The translations under genes and the position numbers were made by a program. DNA of 64,000 nucleotides from Streptomyces hawaiiensis (GTDB taxonomy: Bacteria > Actinomycetota > Actinomycetes > Streptomycetales > Streptomycetaceae), in assembly GCF_004803895.1 (NCBI RefSeq), contig NZ_CP021978.1, forward strand, positions 2,232,001 to 2,296,000, written 5' to 3'. The notes beneath the pieces were generated by a model. The model was not told the origin of the DNA. It was given only the letters and a program-made list of their open reading frames with translations, and made no database searches. Positions 53,703 through 61,256 of this stretch are shown in pieces (the first letter of the stretch is position 1; every line of letters starts with the position of its first letter).

Positions 53703-54743
53703 TCAGGGGCTGAGCTGCCGGAGTCTCTCCGCCGGATACGAGGTCTTCCTGCTCTCCCTCTGGAGGGTGCGGTAGAAGTTCGTCATCACTGCCGCGACCG
53801 GCGCGTGCCGAGTGAGGATCTTCGTGATCCCGGGTGGTGTCCCGGTGGGCCGCCGGCCTTGGGCCAACGCCCGTATCCGTGCCTCTCGCGCGTCCCCGTC
53901 GTCCGCGTACAGGGCGGTGACCAGCCAGTTCACCAGCCAGCTGGCCGTGTAGCAGCGGTCGTAGGCGCTGTGCCGGTGGAAGAAGTCGGCCTCGGCGCGC
54001 GTCAGGTCGAAACGGTCGGACAGGGCGAGGCCGTAGTCGGCGAAGTACAGGCGCCGGCCGTCGGTCAGGATGTTCTCGAAGTGAGCGTCGAAGTGGAGCA
54101 GCCCACGGCTGTTCATGAAGGCTGTGCCGGCCGCCAGCTCCTCCTCCACCAGGGAGCACGCCCGGTCGAGAGCCTCGCCACCGGCTCGCGCCTGGTCGGT
54201 GAGCCACGTGTGCAGAGTGTGGGGGATGTACTCCAGGAACAGCGCGACGCCGGCCGAGGACTGGTGCAGCGCCTCGACGCGCCGGCGTACCTCCACGCTG
54301 CCGTCCCAGTAGGCCACCATCCGCTCCACGTCCGCGAGTTCCTCCGACAACGTGGGCGCCTCGCCCGGCAGCACCCGCCAGTGGTACATCAGGGGGAAGC
54401 CTTGATGCTGCCCGGAGAGCACCCAGTTCGTGGTCATGGTGTGGACGGCGACCTCCCGCCACGTCCCGAACCCGGGCCCGCCGATGCCGTACTGGCAGAT
54501 GGCCGGCAGCCCGAACAGGTTGGCCGTGGACCGCAGGTGTTCCGGCCGCCGCTCCAGGTCCGTCAGGGGCACCTGTTTCACGAAGACCGGTGTTCCGGCC
54601 ACGTCCAGCCGGGCCGACTTCCCTCCGATGCCGGTGCCCAGCGGTACGGCGGTGTCCAGCAGTGCGCGCAGTTCGGCGTCCCCGCACAACGCGAGGTGTG
54701 TCGAGACAGAGTCGTAGGCGGTCAGACGTCCTCGCCCGGTCAT
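53703..54743 (-). CDS. Protein-kinase-fold protein
   Basis: A 346-aa protein with kinase-like motifs of the APH/choline-kinase kind. The catalytic loop reads GLLHFDAHFENILTDG (His-x-Asp-x-x-x-x-Asn) and the metal Asp is in LYFADYGLAL. A possible N-lobe Lys is in PVFVKQVPL, and a glycine-rich strand in LGTGIGGKSARL. The rest (HHWRVLPGEAP-like acidic and aromatic segments) is not typical of Ser/Thr kinases. A small-molecule kinase, such as an antibiotic or metabolite phosphotransferase, is as likely as a protein kinase. ATG 54743 follows GAGGGGG; GTG 54749 is adjacent. Confidence 0.75.
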   Translation of the reverse strand: MTGRGRLTAYDSVSTHLALCGDAELRALLDTAVPLGTGIGGKSARLDVAGTPVFVKQVPLTDLERRPEHLRSTANLFGLPAICQYGIGGPGFGTWREVAVHTMTTNWVLSGQHQGFPLMYHWRVLPGEAPTLSEELADVERMVAYWDGSVEVRRRVEALHQSSAGVALFLEYIPHTLHTWLTDQARAGGEALDRACSLVEEELAAGTAFMNSRGLLHFDAHFENILTDGRRLYFADYGLALSDRFDLTRAEADFFHRHSAYDRCYTASWLVNWLVTALYADDGDAREARIRALAQGRRPTGTPPGITKILTRHAPVAAVMTNFYRTLQRESRKTSYPAERLRQLSP

Positions 54744-54762
54744 TCCCACCCCCTCGCCCCGG

Positions 54763-55443
54763 CTAGTCCCTCGGCACCGTCCTCACCCACACACGGTCAG
54801 GCGTCAGATACCGGTCCACCGTCAGACCCGCCTCCTCCAGCGCCTCCTCGAACTGCTCCCTGGTCAGGGGGCGCGCCCGGAACGTCTGGGTCCAGACCGC
54901 GTCCGGGAACTCGTACTCCGCCCGCACCGAGTTGACCCCGGCGCCGACCGGCTCCGACGACGCGATCCGCACGGTGAAGCCGCTGGGGTCCTCGCGCTCG
55001 CGCGGCACGTCGTCGTGGTAGTCCTCGCCCTCCCGCTGGATCAGTACGCAGCCGGTCTCCGAGACATGGCGTGCGCAGGTGCGCAGTATGCCGCGCCGCA
55101 CCTCGACGTCTCCCGCGTGCACGAGGAACGACGCGAGCAGCACCACGTCGAACCTCTCGCCCAGGTCCAGCTCCTCGATCGGGCGGCATATCGTCCGCGC
55201 GCCGCGCACGCGCTCCAGCATCGGGGCGGACTCGTCCACCGCCGTGACCGTGAAGCCGCGCTCCAGCAGGGCGTGGGTCATGCGTCCGACTCCGCTGCCG
55301 AGCTCCAGGATGCGCGCGCCCTCGGGGGCCGCGGCGGCGATGACATCCGGTTCGTCCCCGACGGGCAGCCGTGAGTAGAGCTCCACCGCGCAGCCGTCCG
55401 GGGTGATGGTCCCCGGCCCCGTCCCCTCGTACCCCTCACGCAT
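54763..55443 (-). CDS. Class I SAM-dependent methyltransferase
   Basis: A 226-aa methyltransferase. Motif I ARILELGSGVGRMTHALLERG is followed by VTAVDESAPMLERV and FDVVLLASFLVHAGD. The C-terminal part is a substrate lid (VWTQTFRARPLTREQFEEAL). It lies 19 bases before the kinase-like gene on the same strand, so both may act on one metabolite. Three close ATGs exist (55455, 55449, 55443); 55443 is chosen because GGAG in the first of them lies 6 bases upstream. Confidence 0.85.
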   Translation of the reverse strand: MREGYEGTGPGTITPDGCAVELYSRLPVGDEPDVIAAAAPEGARILELGSGVGRMTHALLERGFTVTAVDESAPMLERVRGARTICRPIEELDLGERFDVVLLASFLVHAGDVEVRRGILRTCARHVSETGCVLIQREGEDYHDDVPREREDPSGFTVRIASSEPVGAGVNSVRAEYEFPDAVWTQTFRARPLTREQFEEALEEAGLTVDRYLTPDRVWVRTVPRD

Positions 55444-55559
55444 TTTCATCTCCATGTCCGTCCAACGGGCCACATCCGCACGCCCGTTCCCGTGACAGCC
55501 TTCTTCACCCGACCGAGTGAACGGGGCAGCGAGCGCCAGGAGTTGAGGACCATGGATGG

Positions 55560-55899
55560 CTACAGCGGAAACCAGCCGTGCCCGATGTGCCAGTGACGGC
55601 CCGCCCGCAGAGGGTCCGCCAGCGCCCGCTCCACCGACGTGCGCCTCGGCAGACCGGCCACCGGCAGGTCCGGGACTTCGAAGACGAAGCGGACGGGCTT
55701 CGGCGACGCGCGAGCATCGAGCGGCACCTCCACCCCGAACTCTCCGATGTCCCGTACCAGCTCCTCGACGCACTCCGCCAGGAGTCTCACGGCCTCGGCG
55801 TCCGCGACGAGGTCCGTCGCAGGGCGACCAGGTCGTTGATGTCTGCGGCACCGCCAGGTCGAGCAGGAGCTCGGGCCGTGTGCCGGCGTCCGGCAGCAT
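55560..55899 (-). pseudogene. Frameshifted hypothetical gene
   Basis: From ATG 55899 (GGGGAG 8 bases upstream) the frame reads MLPDAGTRPELLLDLAVPQ. The natural-looking continuation lies in other frames: first INDLVALRR, then DLVADAEAVRLLAECVEELVRDIGEFGVEVPLDARASPKPVRFVFEVPDLPVAGLPRR, which runs to the TAG at 55560. The total, 340 bases, is not a multiple of three. So the gene appears to carry one or two small indels. The acidic helix region and FVFEVPDLP strand look like a genuine protein, but I do not recognise the family. Confidence 0.55.
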
Positions 55900-55974
55900 G
55901 CGCGGCTCCCCCTGTCGACCTTGGTGAACACACGCCACGAAGAGTACGTTGCAAGCAGGAGTGGTGATCGAAGG

Positions 55975-56238
55975 ATGCGTACAGGCAATGAACCGCGGAC
56001 CGCGCGCAGTGCCCTGCGGGCGCGCTTCTGGCTGAGTGTGTGGGGGCTGGTCTGGGCGCTCGTCGGGACGGTGGCGTTCGCGCTCGCCGGGCGGACCGGG
56101 TGGGCCATCGCCTGCGGTGTGCTGCTGCTGATCGTCACGATCGACCTGGCCGTCGTCCTGCGGCGCATCCGTCAGGGTCCGCACTACCAGCCGGGCCCCG
56201 GCATCCCGCCCTACCGGCCGCCGGACCGACGCCCCTGA
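55975..56238 (+). CDS. DUF6343-family small membrane protein
   Basis: An 87-aa protein with two predicted membrane segments (RFWLSVWGLVWALVGTVAFALAG and WAIACGVLLLIVTIDLAVVLR). It ends in the polar GPHYQPGPGIPPYRPPDRRP. This layout matches small DUF6343 proteins common in Streptomyces; the number is from memory. ATG 55975 gives the usual MRTGxEP start. Function unknown. Confidence 0.75.
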   Translation: MRTGNEPRTARSALRARFWLSVWGLVWALVGTVAFALAGRTGWAIACGVLLLIVTIDLAVVLRRIRQGPHYQPGPGIPPYRPPDRRP

Positions 56239-56257
56239 AGCAGACGGGCGCGGCCGC

Positions 56258-56638
56258 TCACGAGTCGAAGCGCGCCGCCTTCACGAACTCCGGATTCGGG
56301 TCGAGCGCGGCCGCCAGCCGGAAGTGGCGCTTCGCCTGGTCGGGGCGGCCCTGGCGCTCATAGGTACGGGCGAGCGCGAAGTGCGCGAAGGCGTTGTCCG
56401 GCTCCCGCTCCAGGACGATCTGGAACTCGAGTTCCGCCGGCCTCAGCTGCGCCGCCGCGAAGAAGGCACGCGCCCGCAGCAGCCGCGCCGCGGTGTTCTC
56501 CGGGTGCGTGGCGATGACCCCGTCGAGCAGCTTCACCGCGCCCCGCGGGTCCCGCGCCGCGAGCAGTTGCTCGGCGGCACGGAAGTCGATGACATGCGTC
56601 TCCGGGCTGGGTCCGGTCGAACCGCTGGTCTCGGGCAC
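56258..56638 (-). CDS. Tetratricopeptide-repeat protein
   Basis: A 126-aa protein with about three TPR units: AAEQLLAARDPRGAVKLLDGVIATHPENTAARLL, RARAFFAAAQLRPAELEFQIVLEREPDNAFAHFA and LARTYERQGRPDQAKRHFRLAAALDPNPEFV. These form a helical protein-binding scaffold with no catalytic domain. GTG 56638 has GGAAGGA about 8 bases upstream. It lies 50 bases beyond the coaE stop on the same strand, so it is probably co-transcribed. Confidence 0.88.
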   Translation of the reverse strand: MPETSGSTGPSPETHVIDFRAAEQLLAARDPRGAVKLLDGVIATHPENTAARLLRARAFFAAAQLRPAELEFQIVLEREPDNAFAHFALARTYERQGRPDQAKRHFRLAAALDPNPEFVKAARFDS

Positions 56639-56688
56639 GGCAGAGTCCTTCCCTCACTCGACGGGTTCAACGCCCCCACGGGGTGCCG

Positions 56689-57309
56689 CTATTCCGCGGG
56701 AGACGGCCGGGGCGCCTGCGCCCTGCGCACCAGGTCGGCCCACACGTCCTTCACGCGCTGCTCCAGCTGCTCCAGCGGGACGTCGTTGTCGATCAGGATG
56801 TCCGCGATCTCCCGGCGCTGCTCGCGTGTCGCCTGGGCGGCCATCCGCGCGCGGGCGTCCTCCTCGGTCATGCCGCGCAGTCGGACGAGCCGGTCGAGCT
56901 GGGTCCCGGGAGCCGCGTCGACGACGATCACGAGGTCGTACAGCGGTGCCAGGCCGTTCTCCGTGAGGAGCGGGACGTCGTGGATCACGACCGCGTCCTC
57001 GGCGGCGGCTTCCTCGAGCTCGCGGGAGCGGGCGCCCACCAGGGGGTGCACGATCGAGTTGAGGGTCGCGAGTCTGTCCGCGTCGGCGAAGACGATGGCG
57101 CCGAGGCGGGGCCGGTCCAGGCTGCCGTCGGCGCCGAGGATCTCCTCCCCGAAGGCCTCGACGACCGAGGCGAGCCCCGGCGTCCCCGGTGCGACGACCT
57201 CCCGCGCGATGCGGTCCGCGTCGATCAGCACGGCCCCGCACGCGACGAGCAGCCGTGACACCTCACTCTTGCCGGCGCCGATGCCGCCGGTCAGGCCCAC
57301 CTTCAGCAT
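56689..57309 (-). CDS. coaE: Dephospho-CoA kinase
   Basis: A 206-aa P-loop kinase for the last step of coenzyme A synthesis. Walker A is [13 protein letters not shown] at the N-terminus, followed by [20 protein letters not shown] (the substrate Asp) and [13 protein letters not shown]. The lid-domain Arg residues are in [25 protein letters not shown] 57309 is chosen because it starts the conserved [15 protein letters not shown] and lies 7 bases after the -10 box of a damage-type promoter; the frame continuing to 57333 would cross it. Confidence 0.96.
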   Translation of the reverse strand: MLKVGLTGGIGAGKSEVSRLLVACGAVLIDADRIAREVVAPGTPGLASVVEAFGEEILGADGSLDRPRLGAIVFADADRLATLNSIVHPLVGARSRELEEAAAEDAVVIHDVPLLTENGLAPLYDLVIVVDAAPGTQLDRLVRLRGMTEEDARARMAAQATREQRREIADILIDNDVPLEQLEQRVKDVWADLVRRAQAPRPSPAE

Positions 57310-57316
57310 GTTCCGC

Positions 57317-57339
57317 AGCTTAGGCCCTGCCACTGACAG
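57317..57339 (-). promoter_or_regulatory. PafBC/RecA-NDp-like promoter of coaE
   Basis: Minus strand: CTGTCAGTGGC, six bases, TAAGCT. The -35 element is a near-perfect match and the spacing is the same as at uvrA; the -10 box is weaker. The coaE ATG follows 7 bases later. Confidence 0.75.
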
Positions 57340-57363
57340 AGCCCTCGCCCAGGTCCACCGGGA

Positions 57364-58302
57364 TCAGTTGTCGCCTTCTCGTTCCGCCAGGAACTTCTCG
57401 AACTCCTGGCCGATCTCGTCCGCCGACGGGATGTCCACCGGCTCGGCGAGCATGTTGCCCCGGGTCTCGGCGCCCGCGACGGCGTCGTACTGGTGCTCCA
57501 GGCCGTCGATGAGCGCGGTGAGGTCCTCGTCGCCCTCGCGGATCTGCCGGTCGATCTCCGTCTGGGTGCGGTGGGCCTCCGAGCGCAGGGCGTGGGCGAT
57601 GCCGGGCAGGACCAGTCCGGTCGCCGCCGTGATGGCCTCCAGGACCGTCAGGGCCGCGTCCGGGTACGGGGAGCGGGCGATGTAGTGCGGGACGTGGGCG
57701 GCGACACCCAGGACGTCGTGCCCGGCCTGGAGCAGGCGGTACTCGACGAGGGACTCGGCACTGCCGGGCACCTGCGCCTCCTCGAACGGACTGGGGTGGC
57801 CCGGGACGAGGTCGGTGCGGTTGCCGTGCGGGGTGAGGCCGACGGGCCGGGTGTGCGGGACGCCCATGGGGATGCCGTGGAAGTTCACGGAGAGACGGAC
57901 GCCGAGCCGCTCCACGATCTGCTTCACGGCGGCGGCGAAGCGTTCCCACTCCACATCCGGCTCGGGGCCGGACAGCAGCAGGAAGGGCGCGCCGGTCGCG
58001 TCCTGCACGAGCCGCACCTCGAGAGCGGGTTCCTCGTAGTCGCTCCAGCGGTCGCGCTTGAACGTCAGCAGCGGGCGGCGGGCGCGGTAGTCGACGAGCC
58101 GGTCGTGGTCGAAGCGGGCGACGACCTGGTGGGGCAGAGAGTCGAGCACCCGGTCGACGATCTGGTCGCCCGTCTCGCCCGCGTCGATGTATCCGTCGAA
58201 GTGGTAGAGCATGACAAGTCCGGCCGACTCCTGGGCGAGCGCCATGTCGACGACGGCCAGCCCCTTCGGCTCCCAGGCGTACAAATCCTGCGGATCAAGC
58301 AC
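57364..58302 (-). CDS. PAC2-family protein
   Basis: A 312-aa protein of the PAC2 (proteasome assembly chaperone) family. Visible family features are [63 protein letters not shown] and [19 protein letters not shown] helical C-terminal region ([20 protein letters not shown]) follows. Actinobacteria have 20S proteasomes, so a chaperone role is possible, but the bacterial members are not characterised. GTG 58302 has GGAGGAG about 10 bases upstream. Confidence 0.9.
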   Translation of the reverse strand: MLDPQDLYAWEPKGLAVVDMALAQESAGLVMLYHFDGYIDAGETGDQIVDRVLDSLPHQVVARFDHDRLVDYRARRPLLTFKRDRWSDYEEPALEVRLVQDATGAPFLLLSGPEPDVEWERFAAAVKQIVERLGVRLSVNFHGIPMGVPHTRPVGLTPHGNRTDLVPGHPSPFEEAQVPGSAESLVEYRLLQAGHDVLGVAAHVPHYIARSPYPDAALTVLEAITAATGLVLPGIAHALRSEAHRTQTEIDRQIREGDEDLTALIDGLEHQYDAVAGAETRGNMLAEPVDIPSADEIGQEFEKFLAEREGDN

Positions 58303-58474
58303 AGTGACCGCTCCTCCTCGTGTTCACACTCCACAACGCCGTTGCGGGCGTGGGCATTCCCCGGAGGAGGAGAACATTGATCTTGGCGGCTGGGGCAACG
58401 CCCCTCAGGGGGCGCGGGGAACTGCGTGACCAGCCCCCACCGGTCGGCAGCCGGACGACGGGCCCTGAAACACG

Positions 58475-58510
58475 CTGAAGGCCTGCACCTCGAAAGGTGC
58501 AGGCCTTCAG
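58475..58510. terminator. Terminator of rpsA
   Basis: A 16-bp perfect stem (58475-58490 with 58495-58510) and a CGAA tetraloop lie 26 bases past the rpsA stop on the minus strand. Confidence 0.9.
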
Positions 58511-58535
58511 TCAGGAGCTACAGCTCAGCGGGCGT

Positions 58536-60038
58536 TCAGCTCTGCCCACCGGCCAGCTTCTCGCGAAGCGCGGCCAGCGCCTCGTCCGAGGCCAGCGCGC
58601 CGGAGTTGTCCGGACCCTCGGAGGAGTACGAACCGCCACCACCGGACGCGGCCGGAGCCGCACCCGCGGTGTCGACACCCTCGGCAGCGGCCTTCTCGTC
58701 CGCTTCGCGGGACTTGATGACCTGCGCCTGGTGCTGCTCGAAGCGCTGCTGCGCCTCGGCGTACTGGGTCTCCCACGCCTCGCGCTGGGTCTCGTAGCCC
58801 TCGAGCCAGTCGTTGGTCTCGGGGTCGAAGCCCTCGGGGTAGATGTAGTTGCCCTGGTCGTCGTACGACGCGGCCATGCCGTAGAGCGTCGGGTCGAACT
58901 CGACCGAGGCCGGGTCCGAACCGAAGGACTCGTTGGCCTGCTTCAGCGAGAGGCTGATGCGACGGCGCTCGAGGTCGATGTCGATGACCTTGACGAAGAT
59001 CTCGTCGTTGACCTGGACGACCTGCTCCGGGATCTCCACGTGGCGCTCGGCCAGCTCGGAGATGTGGACCAGACCCTCGATGCCCTCGTCCACGCGGACG
59101 AACGCACCGAACGGAACCAGCTTCGTGACCTTGCCGGGCACGACCTGGCCGATCTGGTGGGTGCGGGCGAACTGCTGCCACGGGTCTTCCTGGGTCGCCT
59201 TCAGCGACAGGGAGACACGCTCGCGGTCCATGTCGACGTCGAGAACCTCGACGGTGACTTCCTGGCCGACCTCGACAACCTCGGAGGGGTGGTCGATGTG
59301 CTTCCAGGAGAGCTCGGAGACGTGAACCAGGCCGTCGACGCCACCCAGGTCCACGAAGGCGCCGAAGTTGACGATCGAGGAGACGACGCCGGAACGGACC
59401 TGACCCTTCTGGAGGGTCGTGAGGAACGTCTGGCGGACCTCGGACTGGGTCTGCTCCAGCCAGGCACGGCGGGACAGGACCACGTTGTTGCGGTTCTTGT
59501 CCAGCTCGATGATCTTGGCCTCGAGCTCCTTGCCCACGTAGGGCTGGAGGTCGCGAACGCGGCGCATCTCGACCAGGGAGGCCGGGAGGAAGCCACGGAG
59601 GCCGATGTCGAGGATGAGACCACCCTTGACGACCTCGATGACGGTACCGGTGACGATCCCGTCCTCTTCCTTGATCTTCTCGATGGTGCCCCAGGCACGC
59701 TCGTACTGAGCGCGCTTCTTCGAGAGGATCAGGCGGCCTTCCTTGTCCTCCTTCTGGAGAACAAGGGCCTCGATCTCGTCACCGACGGCGACGACCTCGT
59801 TGGGGTCGACGTCGTGCTTGATCGAGAGTTCGCGGCTCGGGATCACGCCTTCGGTCTTGTAACCGATGTCGAGCAGGACCTCGTCCCGGTCGACCTTCAC
59901 GATGACGCCGTCGACGATGTCGCCGTCGTTGAAGTACTTGATCGTCTCGTCGATCGCGGCGAGGAAGGCTTCCTCGTTACCGATGTCGTTGACCGCTACC
60001 TGCGGGGTGGTTGCGGTGGTCTCGGTGCTGCTCGTCAT
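58536..60038 (-). CDS. rpsA: 30S ribosomal protein S1
   Basis: A 500-aa RNA-binding protein of the small ribosomal subunit that helps mRNA binding. Four S1 (OB-fold) domains are visible: GDIVDGVIVKVDRDEVLLDIGYKTEGVIP (about 39), DGIVTGTVIEVVKGGLILDIGLRGFLP (about 125), GQVRSGVVSSIVNFGAFVDLGGVDGLVHVSEL (about 210) and GQVVPGKVTKLVPFGAFVRVDEGIEGLVHISEL (about 297). The last ~150 residues are acidic and Gln/Glu-rich without further S1 repeats, as in other actinobacteria. GGAG lies 11 bases before ATG 60038, and a long leader with hairpins precedes it. Confidence 0.98.
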   Translation of the reverse strand: MTSSTETTATTPQVAVNDIGNEEAFLAAIDETIKYFNDGDIVDGVIVKVDRDEVLLDIGYKTEGVIPSRELSIKHDVDPNEVVAVGDEIEALVLQKEDKEGRLILSKKRAQYERAWGTIEKIKEEDGIVTGTVIEVVKGGLILDIGLRGFLPASLVEMRRVRDLQPYVGKELEAKIIELDKNRNNVVLSRRAWLEQTQSEVRQTFLTTLQKGQVRSGVVSSIVNFGAFVDLGGVDGLVHVSELSWKHIDHPSEVVEVGQEVTVEVLDVDMDRERVSLSLKATQEDPWQQFARTHQIGQVVPGKVTKLVPFGAFVRVDEGIEGLVHISELAERHVEIPEQVVQVNDEIFVKVIDIDLERRRISLSLKQANESFGSDPASVEFDPTLYGMAASYDDQGNYIYPEGFDPETNDWLEGYETQREAWETQYAEAQQRFEQHQAQVIKSREADEKAAAEGVDTAGAAPAASGGGGSYSSEGPDNSGALASDEALAALREKLAGGQS

Positions 60039-60128
60039 GTGGGAAAGGGCTCCGGTACGGACATTGAGTCGTAGGTACTGCTACGCCGGGAGCCCGTTTC
60101 GCTCTGCAGAAGCCGGACAGCCAAGGAA

Positions 60129-60165
60129 GCGCCACACAGAAACGGTGGCGCCTCGAGAACCGAGG
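60129..60165 (-). other. Two hairpins in the rpsA 5' leader
   Basis: Stems 60129-60135/60145-60151 (7 bp) and 60151-60155/60161-60165 (5 bp) lie in the ~190-base leader between promoter and ATG. The two share base 60151, so they may be alternatives. They may be an autoregulatory target; nothing more can be shown from sequence. Apart from these and the promoter, the 313-base gap (60039-60351) holds no gene. Confidence 0.5.
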
Positions 60166-60232
60166 GGACATACATACAGATGCGAGCGCAACCTGCTACG
60201 TCTGAGGTGCGCAGGCCCGCAGCGCAACTTGT

Positions 60233-60261
60233 AGCATACGGGGGCAGCCGGGCAGGGTCAA
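60233..60261 (-). promoter_or_regulatory. Housekeeping sigma promoter of rpsA
   Basis: Minus strand: TTGACC (60256-60261), 17 bases, TATGCT (60233-60238). Transcription would begin near 60226, giving a leader of about 190 bases. Confidence 0.85.
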
Positions 60262-60351
60262 TGCGCGAAGCCGCCCACGCGGGGCGGATCGCCGCATACC
60301 CGGCACAAGTCCTGTCGTCCGAGGCCACGCTGGCCGTACGACGCCCCCTGT

Positions 60352-61212
60352 GTGACACCGCCGGGACCGGCTGGACGGAAGAGTACGACGAGGGAGCCGA
60401 TCATCCAAGAGTCCGAAGCACCCGAACCCGAGGCCACCCGGCGTGATGCCGGGACCACGGAGAGCTCCCGCGCCAATCGTGGCTGGTGGGACCGCAACGC
60501 GGACGACTACCAGGTCGAGCACGGCACGTTCCTCGGCGACGACCGTTTCGTATGGGGCCCCGAGGGTCTGGACGAGGTGGAGGCCGAACTTCTCGGCCCG
60601 CCGGAGGAGCTGAAGGGCCGGGACGTCCTGGAGATCGGCGCCGGCGCCGCGCAGTGCTCCCGCTGGCTGACCGCCCAGGGCGCGCGCCCGGTGGCCCTGG
60701 ACATCTCGCACCGGCAGTTGCAGCACGCGCTGCGCATCGGCGGTTCCTTCCCTCTGGTGTGCGCCGACGCCGGTGCGCTCCCCTTCGCGGACGGCTCGTT
60801 CGACCTGGCCTGCTCGGCGTACGGGGCGCTGCCCTTCGTCGCCGACCCGCGTCAGGTCCTGCACGAGGTGCGCCGGGTGCTGCGCCCCGGGGGCCGTCTC
60901 GTCTTCTCGGTGACGCATCCGATCCGCTGGGCCTTCCCGGACGAGCCGGGGCCGGCGGGGCTCTCGGTGTCGGCCTCGTACTTCGACCGCACTCCCTATG
61001 TCGAGCAGGACGACGAAGGGCAGGCGGTCTATGTCGAGCACCACCGCACGCTCGGCGACCGCGTCCGGGACGTCGTGGCGTCGGGCTTGCGTCTGGTCGA
61101 CCTGGTGGAGCCGGAGTGGCCCGTCTGGAACACCTCCGAGTGGGGCGGCTGGTCGCCGTTGCGCGGGAACCTCATTCCGGGGACGGCGATCTTCGTGTGC
61201 GAGCGGGACTGA
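60352..61212 (+). CDS. Class I SAM-dependent methyltransferase
   Basis: A methyltransferase with a clear Rossmann core: SRANRGWWDRNADDYQVEHG near the start, motif I DVLEIGAGAAQCSRWL, then PVALDISHRQLQHAL, FDLACSAYGALPFV and LRPGGRLVFSVTHPIRW. The WDRNADxYQ start and SxASYFDRTPYVEQ resemble actinobacterial enzymes placed next to rpsA. Start is uncertain: GTG 60352 gives 286 aa but has no ribosome site. GAGGGAG at about 60391 precedes only non-standard ATC codons at the position where relatives begin (…QESEAPEPE). Confidence 0.85.
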   Translation: MTPPGPAGRKSTTREPIIQESEAPEPEATRRDAGTTESSRANRGWWDRNADDYQVEHGTFLGDDRFVWGPEGLDEVEAELLGPPEELKGRDVLEIGAGAAQCSRWLTAQGARPVALDISHRQLQHALRIGGSFPLVCADAGALPFADGSFDLACSAYGALPFVADPRQVLHEVRRVLRPGGRLVFSVTHPIRWAFPDEPGPAGLSVSASYFDRTPYVEQDDEGQAVYVEHHRTLGDRVRDVVASGLRLVDLVEPEWPVWNTSEWGGWSPLRGNLIPGTAIFVCERD

Positions 61213-61256
61213 TCCACGCGCGTGGCCCCTCTTCCCGGGCGTACGACACTGATGGC

